64,000 nucleotides of DNA from Chelydra serpentina (Eukaryota; Chordata; Testudines; Chelydridae). Location: positions 28,187,001-28,251,000 of the forward strand of contig JBAIAC010000014.1 in the NCBI GenBank assembly GCA_037349315.1. The letters are read 5' to 3'. This document shows positions 11,901-23,200 of the stretch, one piece after another (within the stretch, counting starts at the first letter, position 1; each line of letters opens with the position of its first letter). The notes beneath the pieces are model-generated. The model searched no databases. It was not told where the DNA came from and saw only the letters and a program-made list of their open reading frames with translations. A program made the position numbers and the translations under genes.

Positions 11901-14900
11901 TATTTGTATATTTTGTAGAAATGATTGATGTAGCATAAAGTTCAAAATATAAATTATGGTTTTCACAAAATAAACGCTTTCCTTGACAGCCTATCTTTTG
12001 GTGTTTTTAGATAAAAGTATGCATTTGATTGGGAAAGTAATATAGTTTTATAGCAGAACATATAGAACAGGCTATCATTGAGTAATACAAAATTCCTGTG
12101 CAGTAAAAATGTTTTCCTTACAAAAATGATCTAATTACAGTATAAAAATGTTTATGGCCTTAGAATAATAGTATTCTTCAGTAAGAATGAATTGCTGAGT
12201 TGCAAAAATCACATGAATTATTTAATCAATAAGCATTGGACTAGGAAGATATTAAAAGTATGGAAATAGGTGTCTATCACACCATAAAAGCAATATGCAT
12301 GATACCAGAGATCAATGTTGTTAAATATAAATTTGAGACAAATGCACAGTTGATTCAAGATACAAAGTAAGAGTCCTCGCTGATTCCACTGTCTGATATG
12401 GTGGATAAATGTTACAGTTGCCATCCTGATTTTAAGGCAATATGCTAAATCTTACCTTGGAACTATAATTCACTCAGCTATTACCATCTCCATCCCCTTT
12501 AACATCTAAGTATTGCAGTTCTCCAAGCCATGACATGCTCAGCAAGTCCTTTACTTGGGATAAGAATCAGGACCATCAGTGCTGAGACCTCAAAACTCCT
12601 ACCCTGAGCTTGCATTTGAGGACAGTGAGGGGTAAGCTCTCTAACAGCTACTGTAAGGGACTAAGCCACAGAAATGTCAATAGATATTATGAATAAATTA
12701 TTTCCTTTTCCCACCTGATCAAAATCCATCTGTGCCAGGTCTGCCAGTATCTGCCTACAGTCTAGAGACTGTTCTCATGGTTAGTGTTCTTTGATTATGA
12801 TGATAAGAGACCAACACAGCTACAACAACACTGTAAACAGATTATAATGATGGCAGTTAAATATTGAGTGTTCCCACAGGAATATCATTTTCACATTTCC
12901 TTAGGAAATGTAGTTTTACCCTTCCTTGTGCATAGGAACATTTTTTTGGAAGTGTCACCAGTCCTTGCAATTGTTCACTTCCCTTTATGGCCTGAAGAAA
13001 ATCCTCTGCTTGGAATATAGCCTTACCCCACCTTGTCTAAAATGCAAAATGATCATATTTTCCATTGTTTCTTCAGGTACTGACTTGCTTGACAACTTTG
13101 TGGTTTGATCTCATGTAATGACTAATAGTTTTGTCATGATGTAAAGTTGGACTTCCCATGGCTTTGACCTGCTTTCCTGCCTGTCCTGTATAATCTGGAG
13201 AGGCTGCACATCTTTTTATCTTGTTTTTTCTGCTACTTTTTCATACTGTTTTACACCCCCAGCCATTTCCCTTTTATCTTTTCTCCCTCCCTTCACTACT
13301 GCACTTCTGGCACATTGTAGTCTTTTCCCTTCCAGTTGCTAGACCACCTTATCAAGTGGTCCATTCTCTGTGGAAGACCTATGACATCAACTGCAGTTGG
13401 GATATAATTGAAACTTATCAGTCTTTTCCCGCTGTGGTCCATTTTACCATTAGGCTATAGTGATGATTTAGTAGCCATTGCAGCTACATCAGTCCCTCGT
13501 CCTGCCATTCTTTGGGCATTATTCTGCACCAAAGGAAGTTGGAGGGGTAAATCTTTTACTACCTTCCTAAAATAGAGTGAGCAGTCAAAGCAGCATTTTG
13601 AGTCTCTGCACAGTGCAAAAGAAAGTGTTAAATCTATTATTTCACAGCAGTTGTATCTATCGCTCTACAAAGCTGCTTTTCTTTCATAATTCTTATGGCA
13701 AAAATGCATGATACCATCTACTGGAACCTCCAATATTGCATCATAACTATTCAATACATTATCTTCTTCATTGTTGGTTATTGTATGGTAGAAATACTGA
13801 TCACCATTTCCCTAGAACTCACTACATATTCGATCTACAGTTCACTATAGTTGCCATGAACACAGCAAAACAAATGTATGACACAGAGTACAACTTTAAT
13901 GTTACAGTTAATCAATGAACACTTTGGGATCTGTTTTTCACTTGGTTTGAATGGAATTTTGTCTCTTGCACGATGGTGGATATGTGCATCATGTGAATTC
14001 AGTGTATCCTTTTAAACAAATAAAATTGTGGGGCATTAATAGTACTTCAAAGATGGAGCAAGGGAATATGTCAGCTGCCACTTTAAATGGAGGTGCTACA
14101 GAATCTCTTTCCTATAAACAATTGTGCAGATGCTGTGTAAACTTGCTGCTTTAGTTAAACATACTATAAATGACAAAGGCAATCATTTTTACATTTCCCT
14201 ATGTGTGTTGTTAACAGTAACAGTTTCTGTGTATTTACTGCCTGGAGCCACAAGATTTATGTTTTACTGAATAATATCCACCCCACTGGGTGAAAAGTTC
14301 TGCTTCCTAATTTAAACTTCACGCAAAGAAAATTCCTATGAGTTCAGAATGAATGTAAAGTAATATGTTTAAAGAATGGTTAGGCAATAGTTTAAATCTT
14401 CTTTTCCCTTCAGAAATCACTCTCAATGTAGACTTGTGTTCAGCCACAGGGAAATTATGTTTCACTTGCTCTGCATCCTTTCCGAAATGGACATTCACTA
14501 AAATAGATCAAAGCTGGAAGACTAGATTAACTCAGCATAGGAAATGGCTACATCTTTTGTTACTGTTAGTTTGTAGTTCTGTATAGCTTGAGCTGCAAAA
14601 TTTGAATCCAAATTCAAACTGTCTGTACATAGTATTTATGGATTTTTTTCCTCCACAGTCTATCTTTGTTTGTTACCCTCTGCCTATGTGTTATCCCAAC
14701 CGCAAATCAGGTTTATTCTTTCTGCCCCCATGTTTCTCATAGCATCTCCCAAGTGGAATACAAACCCATTATTGGTGCTCAAATCAAACTTTTGATCCAC
14801 AATGTTAGCCAATTGAAAATTAAGCAAAGTGTGTTTACATGTCTTAGAATTTGGTTCAGTCATGGCCCTGAACTGCATGTTATATTTCATTAGACAGTTA

Positions 14901-15488
14901 AGAATTCTACAAAAGGTTTGTATTCAATACTAGAGATGAACTAAAATTAAAATTCTGGTATCTGAACACTGTTAAAATCTTGCCAGCCTAGCCTTTGAAG
15001 CAATGGGAGTCATAATAGGTCTCTTTTAGATAGGAAAATAAGCTTTTTATAATGTTAATCACCCCATAAAGTTTAAAATATGGCAACATTTCACTACCTC
15101 AAACTAGTTTTGTAGTTTTGATACTTTAAAAAGGAAGTGAGGTTTCCAAAACCTTAAATTCTATGAGGTTCGCTTATCCGTTAATAAAATTGTATAAGAC
15201 ACCTTCAGTCTTCTACAACCTCTGATAAAGGAACCATTGACTTCACTGTAGCACTATGATTTACATCTGCTGAGGGACTGGACCATGAAAAATAAAACTT
15301 TGATTAGATATCTTTGAGTCCTGGTGATGAAAGAAAATGAGGAGAAAAAGAAAATGGAAAGCTAAAATATTGGTCTTTTCATCTTGTGAGGATTAAAGCA
15401 GAGAGAGAGACTGTAGAATTTCCTTCAGACAGACAGACCGAGTAATTTCCTTCACGTAACTCCTAAGTATAATTTGAGTAGAAATTAC
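8961..15488. other. Stretch without a recognisable gene
   Basis: No coding exon, RNA gene or clear transposon ends were found in this 6.5 kb. Open frames are under 100 codons and resemble no known protein. Visible items are a long T tract at about 9951-9976, purine-rich DNA at 11520-11705, and a short fragment at 12795-12833 resembling the 'cagactaacacggctac' end of the repeat seen at 8330. Conserved non-coding elements could be present but cannot be judged from one sequence. Confidence 0.55.
9951..9976 (+). repeat. T-rich homopolymer tract
   Basis: A run of T bases is broken by a single G. Read on the minus strand it is an A tail, but no retroposed body was recognised beside it. Confidence 0.8.
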
Positions 15489-15854
15489 TAAGGGTATGTC
15501 TGCACTACGAGAGTAGTTCGATTGTACTTAAATCGAATTTCTGAAACTGATATTACAAAGTCGAACATGTGTATCCACATTAAGGACAGTAATTCGGCGT
15601 TGTGAGTCCACAGTAACGGGGCAAGCGTCGACATTGGGTTAGCTCTCCCACAGTCCCCGCAGTCCCCGCTGCCCATTGGAATTCTGGGTCAAGCCCCCAA
15701 TGCCTGCTGGGGCAAAAAATGTGTCGCGGGTGGTTTTGGGTAACTGTCGTCATTCAACCCTCACTCCCGCCCTCCCTCCGTGAAAGCGGTGGCAGTCAAT
15801 CATTTTGCGCCCTTTTCTAGTGATTGACAGCGTGGACGCCACAGCACCACGAGC

Positions 15855-17137
15855 ATGGAGCCCGCTGTGATCATCGCTGCAGTTATGGCCGTTGTCTACA
15901 CCTCGCGCCTTATCATCCACCTTTTTCAGAGGCAGATGCTGAGAAATCGGACGAGGAGGCTACGGCAGCGCGGTGAGGACATCGACTCTGAGAGGGGCAC
16001 AGACCTCTCACAAAGCACGGGACCCCGCACCGTGGACATCATGGTGGCACTGGGTCATATTGATGCAGTGGAATGGCGATTCCGGGCCCGGGAAACAAGC
16101 ATGGACTGGTGGGACCGCATAGTGCTGCAGGTCTGGGATGAATCACAGTGGCTGCGAAACTTTTGAATGCGTAAGAGCACTTTCCTGGAACTGTGTGACT
16201 TGCTATCCCCTGCCCTGAAGCACCAGGACACCAGGATGCGGGCAGCTCTGACAGTACAGAAGCAAGTGGCCATAGCCCTCTGGAAGCTTGCAACGCCAGA
16301 CAGCTACCGTTCAGTCGCGAATCAATTTGGAGTGGGCAAATCTACCGTGGGGGTTGCTGTGATGCAAGTAGCCAACACAATCATTGAGCTGCTGCTCTCA
16401 AAGGTAGTGACCCTGGGAAACGTGCAGGTGATCATAGATGGCTTCGCTGCGATGGGGTTCCCAAACTGCGGTGGGGCTATAGACGTAATGCACATCCCTA
16501 TCCTGGGACCGGACCACCAGGGCAGCCAGTACATTAACCGAAAGGGCTACTTTTCAATGGTGCTGCAAGCACTGGTGGATCATAAGGGACGTTTTACCAA
16601 CATCAACGTCGGATAGCCGGGAAGGTTCATGACGCTCACATTTTCAGGAACTCTGGTCTGTTTAGACGGCTGCAGGAAGGTATTTACTTCCTGGACCAGA
16701 AAATCACTGTTGGGGATGTGGAGATGCCTATAGTGATCCTCGGGGACCCAGCCTACCCGCTAATACCCTGGCTCATGAAGCCATACACAGGCACCCTGTA
16801 CAGTGAAAAGGAGCTCTTCAACTACCGTCTGAGCAAGTGCAGAATGGTGGTGGAGTGTGCTTTCGGATGCTTGAAGGGGAGATGGAGAAGCTTACTGACT
16901 CACTCTGATCTCAGCAAAACCAATATCCCCATTGTTATTGCATCTTGCTGTGTGATCCACAATCTCTGTGAGAGCAAGAGGGAGACGTTTATGGTGAGGT
17001 GGGAGGTTGAGGCAAATCGCCTGGCTGCTGATTACATACAGCCAGACACCCAGGCGATTAGAAGAGCCCAGCGGGATGCGCTGCGCATCCGGGAAGCTTT
17101 GACAGCTAGCTTCCAGACTGACCAGGCTTACCAGTGA
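15855..17137 (+). pseudogene. Harbinger transposase (DDE nuclease), disrupted
   Basis: In PIF/Harbinger elements this enzyme cuts both strands at the element ends and joins them to TWA targets. The start at 15855 is followed by an N-terminal segment with basic RNRTRRLRQR. An in-frame TGA at 16164-16166 then interrupts the protein just before RKSTFLELC. A helix-turn-helix-like SVANQFGVGKSTVG follows. The first catalytic aspartate lies in GGAIDVMHIPI. A TAG at 16613-16615 and a one-base loss near 16623 break the frame. The remainder resumes in another frame, with the second aspartate in ILGDPAYPL and the glutamate in VVECAFGCLKGRW, ending at 17137. All three catalytic acids are therefore still encoded, but not in one frame. 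Total length is about 425 codons, near the usual family size. A poly(A) signal follows at 17257. Confidence 0.9.
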
Positions 17138-17285
17138 CTATTACGTTTGTTTAAACAGAAGGTGAACCTGCCCCCGTTTCTTTACCCAGTTAATATTGCG
17201 TATCCTCTCCAATTACCAACCCCCTCCCCCACCTCCAAACACACCTTTAAAAAGAAAATAAAGGAAACATTGTTCAAGAATACCG
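17108..17285 (+). repeat. Transposase 3' end and tail, first copy of a direct repeat
   Basis: This holds the last codons, stop and 3' untranslated part of the transposase. A second, diverged copy lies at 17424-17600. Shared phrases include cagactgaccagg, ggtgaacctgcccc, tctccaattaccaa and aaacacacc. The duplication is internal to the element. Confidence 0.85.
17257..17262 (+). promoter_or_regulatory. AATAAA poly(A) signal of the transposase gene
   Basis: A canonical AATAAA lies about 120 bases after the transposase stop codon and is the natural 3' processing signal for that transcript. Confidence 0.6.
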
Positions 17286-17320
17286 TCTGTTTTTGTAATG
17301 AATTCAGGGTATGTTAATTT

Positions 17321-17400
17321 GGACCGGAGGCAAGATGACAGAGCCCCGCTGCAGGGGATCTGTAACCGCCCTCCCCCGCCACAAAGTCACATAGCCCCCC
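17321..17400 (+). repeat. Inverted duplicate of part of the Myb-like exon 2
   Basis: These 80 bases, starting ggaccggaggcaagatgac, are a diverged reverse complement of 17791-17869, which is coding sequence of the minus-strand Myb-like gene. The fragment lies between the two copies of the transposase tail, so the centre of the element has been rearranged. Confidence 0.82.
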
Positions 17401-17423
17401 CACACAGAACATGAAAACTACCT

Positions 17424-17600
17424 CCCAGACTGACCAGGGTACCTACTGACTGTAATGTGTGTATAACCTTCTGGTGAACCTGCCCCTGTGTCTGTACCCT
17501 GGTAAAGGTGCCTATCATCTCCAATTACCAAGCCCCTCCCCCCCCCCTTCAAACACACCATCCTTTAAAAGAAAATGAAGGAAACAGTAATTAACAGAAA
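17424..17600 (+). repeat. Second copy of the transposase tail
   Basis: This is a diverged direct copy of 17108-17285, beginning ctcccagactgaccagg and ending after tttaaaagaaaatgaaggaaac. Its AATAAA has become AATGAA. It contains no usable coding frame. Confidence 0.85.
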
Positions 17601-17607
17601 CGTATAT

Positions 17608-17613
17608 TTTATT
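17608..17613 (-). promoter_or_regulatory. AATAAA poly(A) signal of the Myb-like gene
   Basis: TTTATT on the plus strand reads AATAAA on the minus strand, about 70 bases past the Myb-like stop codon at 17686. Confidence 0.55.
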
Positions 17614-18496
17614 AAGGACTTAACAGTTATGGGATTGAACTTGGATGGGGGCTAGGGTGGGGTGCGGTTGGAAGTAAAGAAAGCATCAAATCTTGGGGAA
17701 TGAGAGCCTTCTGCTACTTGAACAGTCCGCAGGGGTGGACTGATTGTTTCCACGGCCCCTGCCGACCCTCCTTCTTGGGACTTTGGGTGAGGGGGGTATG
17801 GGACTTTGTGGCGGGGGAGGGCGGTTAGAGATCTGATGAAGCGGGGCTCTGTCCTCCTGCCTCCGGTCCTGCAAAACATCCACAAGGCGCCGGAGCATGT
17901 CCGTTTGCTCCCTCATTAGCCCAAGCAGCATCTGAGTCGCCAGCTGGTCTTCCTGCCGCCACCTGTCCTCACGAGCTTCCGTCCTCTCCTCCCGTTTGCT
18001 GGATGCTAGCCGATATTGAGACATGTCCTCTCTCCACTGGGTCTGCTGTACCGCCTCAGTTCGGGAACAGACCATAAGTTCGGAGAACATCTCGTCCCGT
18101 GTTCTTTTTTTTCGCCACCTGATTTGTGCCAGCCTCTGGGAGGGAGATGCCGGGGTAGCCCAGGAGACACTCGCAGCTGTGGGATGGAAAAAAGGGAGTG
18201 AATTCCTCACAAAGATACATTTTCACGAACAATGAATATAGTCTTTCCCTCTGAACAAGACCATGCACACTACCTATCACATGTGCACTCAGTACAAGGT
18301 CAAATTTTCAATCTTTATATTGAGTGCCTGGGGTCTTGGTGTACAGATCACACAAGCGGGGCCAGACAACGGAATTCGGCTAGCAGCTGGCCATGGTAAG
18401 CTGTAGACGTTTGGCTGCTGAAAGCTTAATTTACAGCAGCGCCCTCCTTTCACGTTCCAAGCACAGCCCCTAGCGTTGGCCAGTTCCTGCTGCCGG

Positions 18497-18790
18497 CGAT
18501 CCGGACAGCATGAACTCTCCCCCGTGTCCCTCCCACCGTGTGGCTGTCCTCGGGAATGGTTCCCGCATGCTGCCGGTGATCCGGCCAGCAAGAACTCTCC
18601 CCCTGTCTCCCCCACCACGTAGCTGTCCACGGTAACAGTTCCCGCATGCTGCCAGCGATCCAGCCAGCAAGAACTCTCCCCCTGTCCCCCCCACCGCGTG
18701 GCTGTTCCCCGGAACGATCACTGCATGGTGCCGGTGAACCGCCAAGCAGGAATGTTCCCCCTCCTCCCCCCCACTGCGTGGCTAGAAACC
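18497..18790. repeat. Minisatellite of ~80-bp units in the Myb-like intron
   Basis: About four diverged units share 'gatccggccagcaagaactctccccc', then 'caccgcgtggctgtcc', then 'ttcccgcatgctgcc' phrases. It is GC-rich and keeps several overlapping minus-strand frames open, which are repeat artefacts rather than genes. Confidence 0.85.
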
Positions 18791-18865
18791 GCCGGGTACA
18801 TTTCTTTAAAAGGAACAGGCAACCAGTCCCCATACTAAAATTCACCTAATTCAAACCAGGTCACC

Positions 18866-19156
18866 ATGACAGATATCACTCTGATGAGGATTACGCAGAC
18901 AGAGAAAGACCGTATGCTGCATGAATGCCAGCAAACACCGAGGCCATATGCCGCCATGCTTTGTCAGGCAATGATACCGGAGTACCTGCTACTAGCCTGG
19001 CATGGAAAAGTTTCCTACCATGGAGGAAGCAATAAGAACGCTCTCCCCAGAAACCTTATGCAAAGGCTTTCACTGTACCTCCAGGAGAGCTTCATGGAGA
19101 TGTCCCAGGAGGATTTCTGCTCTATCCCCAGACATGTTAACAAACTTTTCCAGTAG
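18866..19156 (+). CDS. Unassigned 96-codon ORF inside the Harbinger element
   Basis: This frame runs opposite to the Myb-like gene, wholly within that gene's intron. It starts ATG in the context gtcaccATGa, a good vertebrate initiation context, and ends TAG after a lysine-leucine-rich tail (HVNKLFQ). The product is mixed hydrophilic, with no signal peptide or membrane segment. Visible phrases are LLAWHGKVSYHGG, LPRNLMQRLSLYL and EEMSQ-like EMSQEDFCSIPRHV. I do not recognise a domain and assign no function. The segment itself seems to recur in related turtle elements, but that is recollection only. It is uninterrupted although both known genes of the element are broken. It may equally be a remnant of a longer ancestral frame or chance. 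Confidence 0.4.
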   Translation: MTDITLMRITQTEKDRMLHECQQTPRPYAAMLCQAMIPEYLLLAWHGKVSYHGGSNKNALPRNLMQRLSLYLQESFMEMSQEDFCSIPRHVNKLFQ

Positions 19157-20059
19157 CTGCACTGGCCATGAATGCAGCTAGAGCACCTAGGGGAAAGTAA
19201 TCATTAAAAACCCATTTCTAAATTACCATGTCTATTCTATTCAAAAGAAATGTTTAAGACACTCACCCACTGATCCTTCCCCAATTCACGGTCTGGGTTA
19301 CCACCTTGGGAGGGTTGGTAGGGGGTCTCCGTCAGGGTGATGAAGAGATCCTGGCTGTCGGGAAAATCAGCGTTGAAAGCACTGTCGACTGCCTCGTCCT
19401 CCTCATCTCCTTCATCATCTTCCCCATCTGCGAAAACCTCCGAGGAAGCGGCCGTTGACAATATCCCATCGTCTGAGTCCACGGACAGGGGTGGGGTAGT
19501 GGTGGTGGCCCCACCTAGGATAGCATGCATTGCCACGTAGAAACGGCATGTCTGGGGCTGAGACCTGGAGCGTCCGTTGGACTCCCTGGTCTTCTGGTAC
19601 GCTTGTCTCAGCTCCTTGATTTTCACGCGGCACTGTGTTGCATCCCGGCTGTATCCTCTCTCTTGGTCATGGCCTTGGAGATCTTCTCGTAGATCTTCGC
19701 ATTCCGTCTTTTTGATCGCAGCTCTGAAAGCACGGACTCGTCACCCCATACAGCGATCAGATCCAACACTTCCCGATCAGTCCATGCTGGAGCCCTCTTT
19801 CGATTCTGGGATTGCATGGTCACCTCTGCAGGAGAGCTCTGCATCGTTGCCAGTGCTGCTGACCTCGCCACGATGTCCAAACAGGAAATGAAATTCAAAC
19901 TGGCCAAACAGGAAAAGGAATTCAAATTTTCCCAGGTCTTTTCCTGTGTGGCTGGTCAGAGCATCCGAGCTCGGACTGCTGTCCAGAGTGTCCACAGAGT
20001 GGTGCACTGTGGGATAGCGCCCGGAGCTATTAGCGTTGAATTCCGTCCACACTAACCCT

Positions 20060-20083
20060 AATTCGACATGGCCATGTCGAATT
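20060..20083. other. Perfect 24-bp palindrome in the Harbinger right end
   Basis: The half-site AATTCGACATGG is followed immediately by its exact reverse complement. It lies about 150 bases inside the right terminus, among other TCGAA copies (20141, 20186 region). It could be a binding site for the transposase or its Myb-like partner; that role is inference. Confidence 0.85.
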
Positions 20084-20237
20084 TAGCGCTACTCCCCTCA
20101 TCGGGGAGGAGTACAGAAATTGATTTAAAGAGCCCTTTATGTCGAAATAAATAGCTTCGTTGTGTGGATGGGTGCAGGGTTAATTCGAGTTAACGCTGCT
20201 AAATTTGACATAAACTCCTAGTGTAGACCAGGCCTAA

Positions 20238-23200
20238 GAAGCTGAATCTCTTTGGGCAAGGAGACCAGATTATTGAAAGACAAGATGTGGCCACCCTAAA
20301 GTCTCAGGTGATAGAATCAAAGACAAGATTCAGACTAGCAGAAAAGTTAAGAGACAAAATTATGTAGAAATGTAATAGAGAAGGAAGATATACATCTTGA
20401 AGTAGTAAATACGTACATAATCATATTTAGCACAGGGTTGTAAGCTGCCTAATGAGAAAATGTTTGATAAAGTGGATTTTATGTTGAGAGAAAGCTGTCC
20501 TAAAGAATCCAAGGATTCCCCCAGGTTTCAGGGGAATCTTTGGGTGATAAAAAGTCTGCATAACCTATCTCTGCACCACCTGAACCTGATCACTTTTGTG
20601 AGCATGTCAGGAGCACAAGTGTGCAGTGCAGAATTCAGAGCACACTGATGTATGCCTCTTCAATGCAGGTTCTGGTGTGCTCTTAGAGCAACCCTGAACT
20701 AGTCCATTACTGAGAGAGAAGAAAGTCGACTAAGCGTTCAGCTGTGCCAAGTTTAGGACAGATGCCTAGAGCTCCGTAGAACAATGGCATGGGGCCTGAA
20801 TTTAAAAGATGATAAAATTGCAGTAACATTTTATTTGAGTGGCAGCTAGGAGGAGTGGGACGGAATGTCTTGTGACCATAATCAGCAGAGAAGGAGAAGT
20901 TGGTAGGATGTCCTAAAAAATTCCACTCATTTTGAATTTGCTAGGGTCTAATGTTATGCAAAGCTGACTATCGGATGGAGGTTTCATTGAGTACAGGCAT
21001 AAACTCAGAATGCCACTATATGTTGTAAAATATAGTGTCTGAAGAAACATAAGTGAGAAGGTGTTGAAACTGGTTGGGTCTTTATGCCCAGTGGTGAGGA
21101 CATAGAGAGGAGGACAGACAAATTTAAGAATATCTAAACACTGCAGATTCTTGACGAATGAAGGGAGTTCTATCAAGGTATTCCTGCTGGAAATTTTTAC
21201 AGAGATAGGAGCAGGAATGGCATAAGACAAAGCTGGAATATGCTCTGATAAAGAAACAACTGTAATTTTGATTGCATATGGATGAGAAATGAATGAGAAA
21301 TCGTTCTTCAGAAGAATAAACGAGCAGTGAAGCAGAGAGGATGATTTTGATCTTGCTGTAAGCTTGTAGCTGTATAGCACTTCTTATCCAGAAAGAGCCC
21401 CAAGCACTTTACAAACTTAAATTGATGTACAAACTATACAGATATCATTTAATATTTTGCTGGAATAAAAAAAAAATTCTATTGACTTCAGTGGGAAAAA
21501 GATTTGGCCCTTTCAGAGCAAACTATGCCCCTGCTCTTCTTCCCCTCTTCGAAATACTTTAAATTCTGAGGCAAAAGTTTTCCAGCTAATAGTCTTAAAA
21601 ATGCTACACGCAAATAAATACTGTTTAATTCAGGTGTTTTTAAAAAAAAATTGGCTTATTTGAAGTTCCTCCCAACAATAGAAGCAAGGAACCATTTATC
21701 ACTAATTCATATGCTAATAAATTCAGGAAAATCTTTCAGATGTATTTGAAATGAAACTGGAATAAAATGCAGTTGAAATTGGAAGTATTCCCCCACCCCC
21801 TTCAATAGGAAATTGGTTACTATAATGCAAACCCAAACCTGGAACATTAAATGGTGCTTTGAAAAGATTTTATATTGCTGGTTTGTGCATAAGAGTTAAT
21901 ATCCCTATTGATTCGGCCTTTTTAAAAAAAAATAATTCTGTTAATAAAGTTTGTGTGGCGCTCTACACAATTAAACTATATTTTATTTTATGTATTTTTT
22001 AATTTCATTTATTTAGGCTTTTTGCCATTTTGCTTCAGGTGCAGTGAAATGTGATTTTTTTCTTTTATACATGGTGAGGAGTGAATATTATGGGACAAAG
22101 GATAGTAGGCAATGACATACAATTATTCTTATTATTTATTTTATTGTTAGCACTGGTAGCAAAGACTATAGTTAAGGTTGCCACCGGTGCCCACCAAAAA
22201 TGGCAGGGCTGCTGGTAGGAAGCTGCCTTCTCCCTCCTCCCACATACCTGAGCCTATCCTGTGGATGATTACATTTTCAAAGTGAAAAACTGAGTCTTTG
22301 GAGGTGTCACAGAGAAGCATTTTGGTGGCAGATAAAGGAGATGGGAGGGGAAGTTTTTCAGAATAAAAACCTAACACCTGACAGAACAGGGGGTGAGAGA
22401 AATCCTCTGTGACCCTTTCACTGTTCTTTACAAATCTAGTACTTTCATTTACCAGTTGAGTCCATTCCCCCTCTGCACATAGTCCCATAAATCCATTCCA
22501 TCCCTGCCTCCATCCCACTTCAGAATCTCCCCAAATCCCCTCATCTCTCTCTAACCCAGTATCTATCTGCTCACCCCCAGCCCACACACCATGCCCCCAA
22601 CATAGAGCTAAAATTCTTGAGCCCTGTATAAGAAGAGATAATTTCGCCCTCAAAGAACAGCATCAACACAAACTTCTTAATAACATGTATTAAAATGCTG
22701 TATGAATTCTGTGTCCAGCTAATTATTCTAAATATTAGCATTTTCTACGTGTAAAGGTTCTGTTGAAGTAAGAGGCTTTTCATTACCTATACTATTTTAA
22801 GATTTGTTTGTATAAAAGTCTGAAGAACCAATTTGGAAGTTTTGTTTGTTTGTAAATATCAAGATGACAGATTTATCTGAATAAACTCATAAATAGGCCA
22901 TTTAAAGAGTAGAATATTCCCCACTGTATTTCAGCTTGTTTGACTTGCAGATGTCAGTGTAGTCTATTGGGGAAGCTATTCTTGTGACATGTTTTCATAA
23001 CTAGCTTTCACAGAAACCTTTTCCATGCTATTCCTTCTGTGACTATATTTAAATTTATTACGCATAGGCAAACCAATAAAACATCCAAAGCCTATCTGCT
23101 GAATCCATTTTCTTGCATTCATTTGCATTTTAATAAAAACTAAAGTTTTTTTTAAAGCAAGTTGATTTTTAAATACATAATTAATACATCCAGAAAAAGG

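Larger units (their letters stand above)
17686..19844 (-). pseudogene. Harbinger Myb/SANT-like DNA-binding protein, two exons, frameshifted
   Basis: PIF/Harbinger elements carry a partner protein with a Myb/SANT or trihelix-like domain that binds DNA and helps the transposase. Exon 1 (19844 down to about 19267) starts MQSSPAEVTMQSQ and has the tryptophan-bearing helix region APAWTDREVLDLIAVWGD, then KIYEKISKAM. A GA-dinucleotide slip near 19656-19663 shifts the frame; the other frame continues with KIKELRQAYQKTRE and an acidic run EDDEGDEEDEAVD. A GTGAGT donor sits at 19261-19266. A pyrimidine tract and AG acceptor (CT on the plus strand at 18177-18178) open exon 2. This has a glutamine- and arginine-rich probable coiled coil, a proline-rich part and ends SSSRRLSFPKI at 17686. 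An upstream in-frame ATG at 19925 exists, but the start at 19844 fits relatives better. Such proteins are often labelled Myb/SANT-like or ZSCAN29-like in turtle annotations. Confidence 0.85.
15492..20234 (+). mobile_element. Full-length PIF/Harbinger DNA transposon (4.74 kb)
   Basis: The element is flanked by TAA on both sides (15489-15491 and 20235-20237), the 3-bp target site typical of PIF/Harbinger. The ends are imperfect inverted repeats: GGGTATGTCTGCACTA on the left and, in reverse, GGCCTGGTCTACACTA on the right. Subterminal DNA carries several copies of TCGAA/TTCGA, including a perfect palindrome at 20060-20083. It encodes two convergent genes: a DDE transposase on the plus strand and a two-exon Myb/SANT-like protein on the minus strand, with the two 3' ends meeting near 17.3-17.6 kb, where segments have been duplicated. 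Both genes are broken, so the copy is probably not autonomous. The GC content is visibly higher than in the flanks. Confidence 0.93.

Noticed and set aside
12795..12833. Short match to the 'cagactaacacggctac' end of the repeat at 8330
   Set aside because: Too short (about 38 bases) and without boundaries to annotate as an element.
18497..18790. Regularly spaced repeats that might suggest a CRISPR array
   Set aside because: Units are ~80 bp, contiguous and diverged, without unique spacers, and lie in a vertebrate transposon.
18450..18845. 131-codon minus-strand frame with repeated Gly-Glu-Phe-Leu-like units
   Set aside because: It is the translation of the intronic ~80-bp minisatellite of the Harbinger element and lies in the Myb-like intron.
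22147..22300. Possible transposon start at 'ggttgccaccggtgccc'
   Set aside because: No matching inverted end or target duplication was found nearby.
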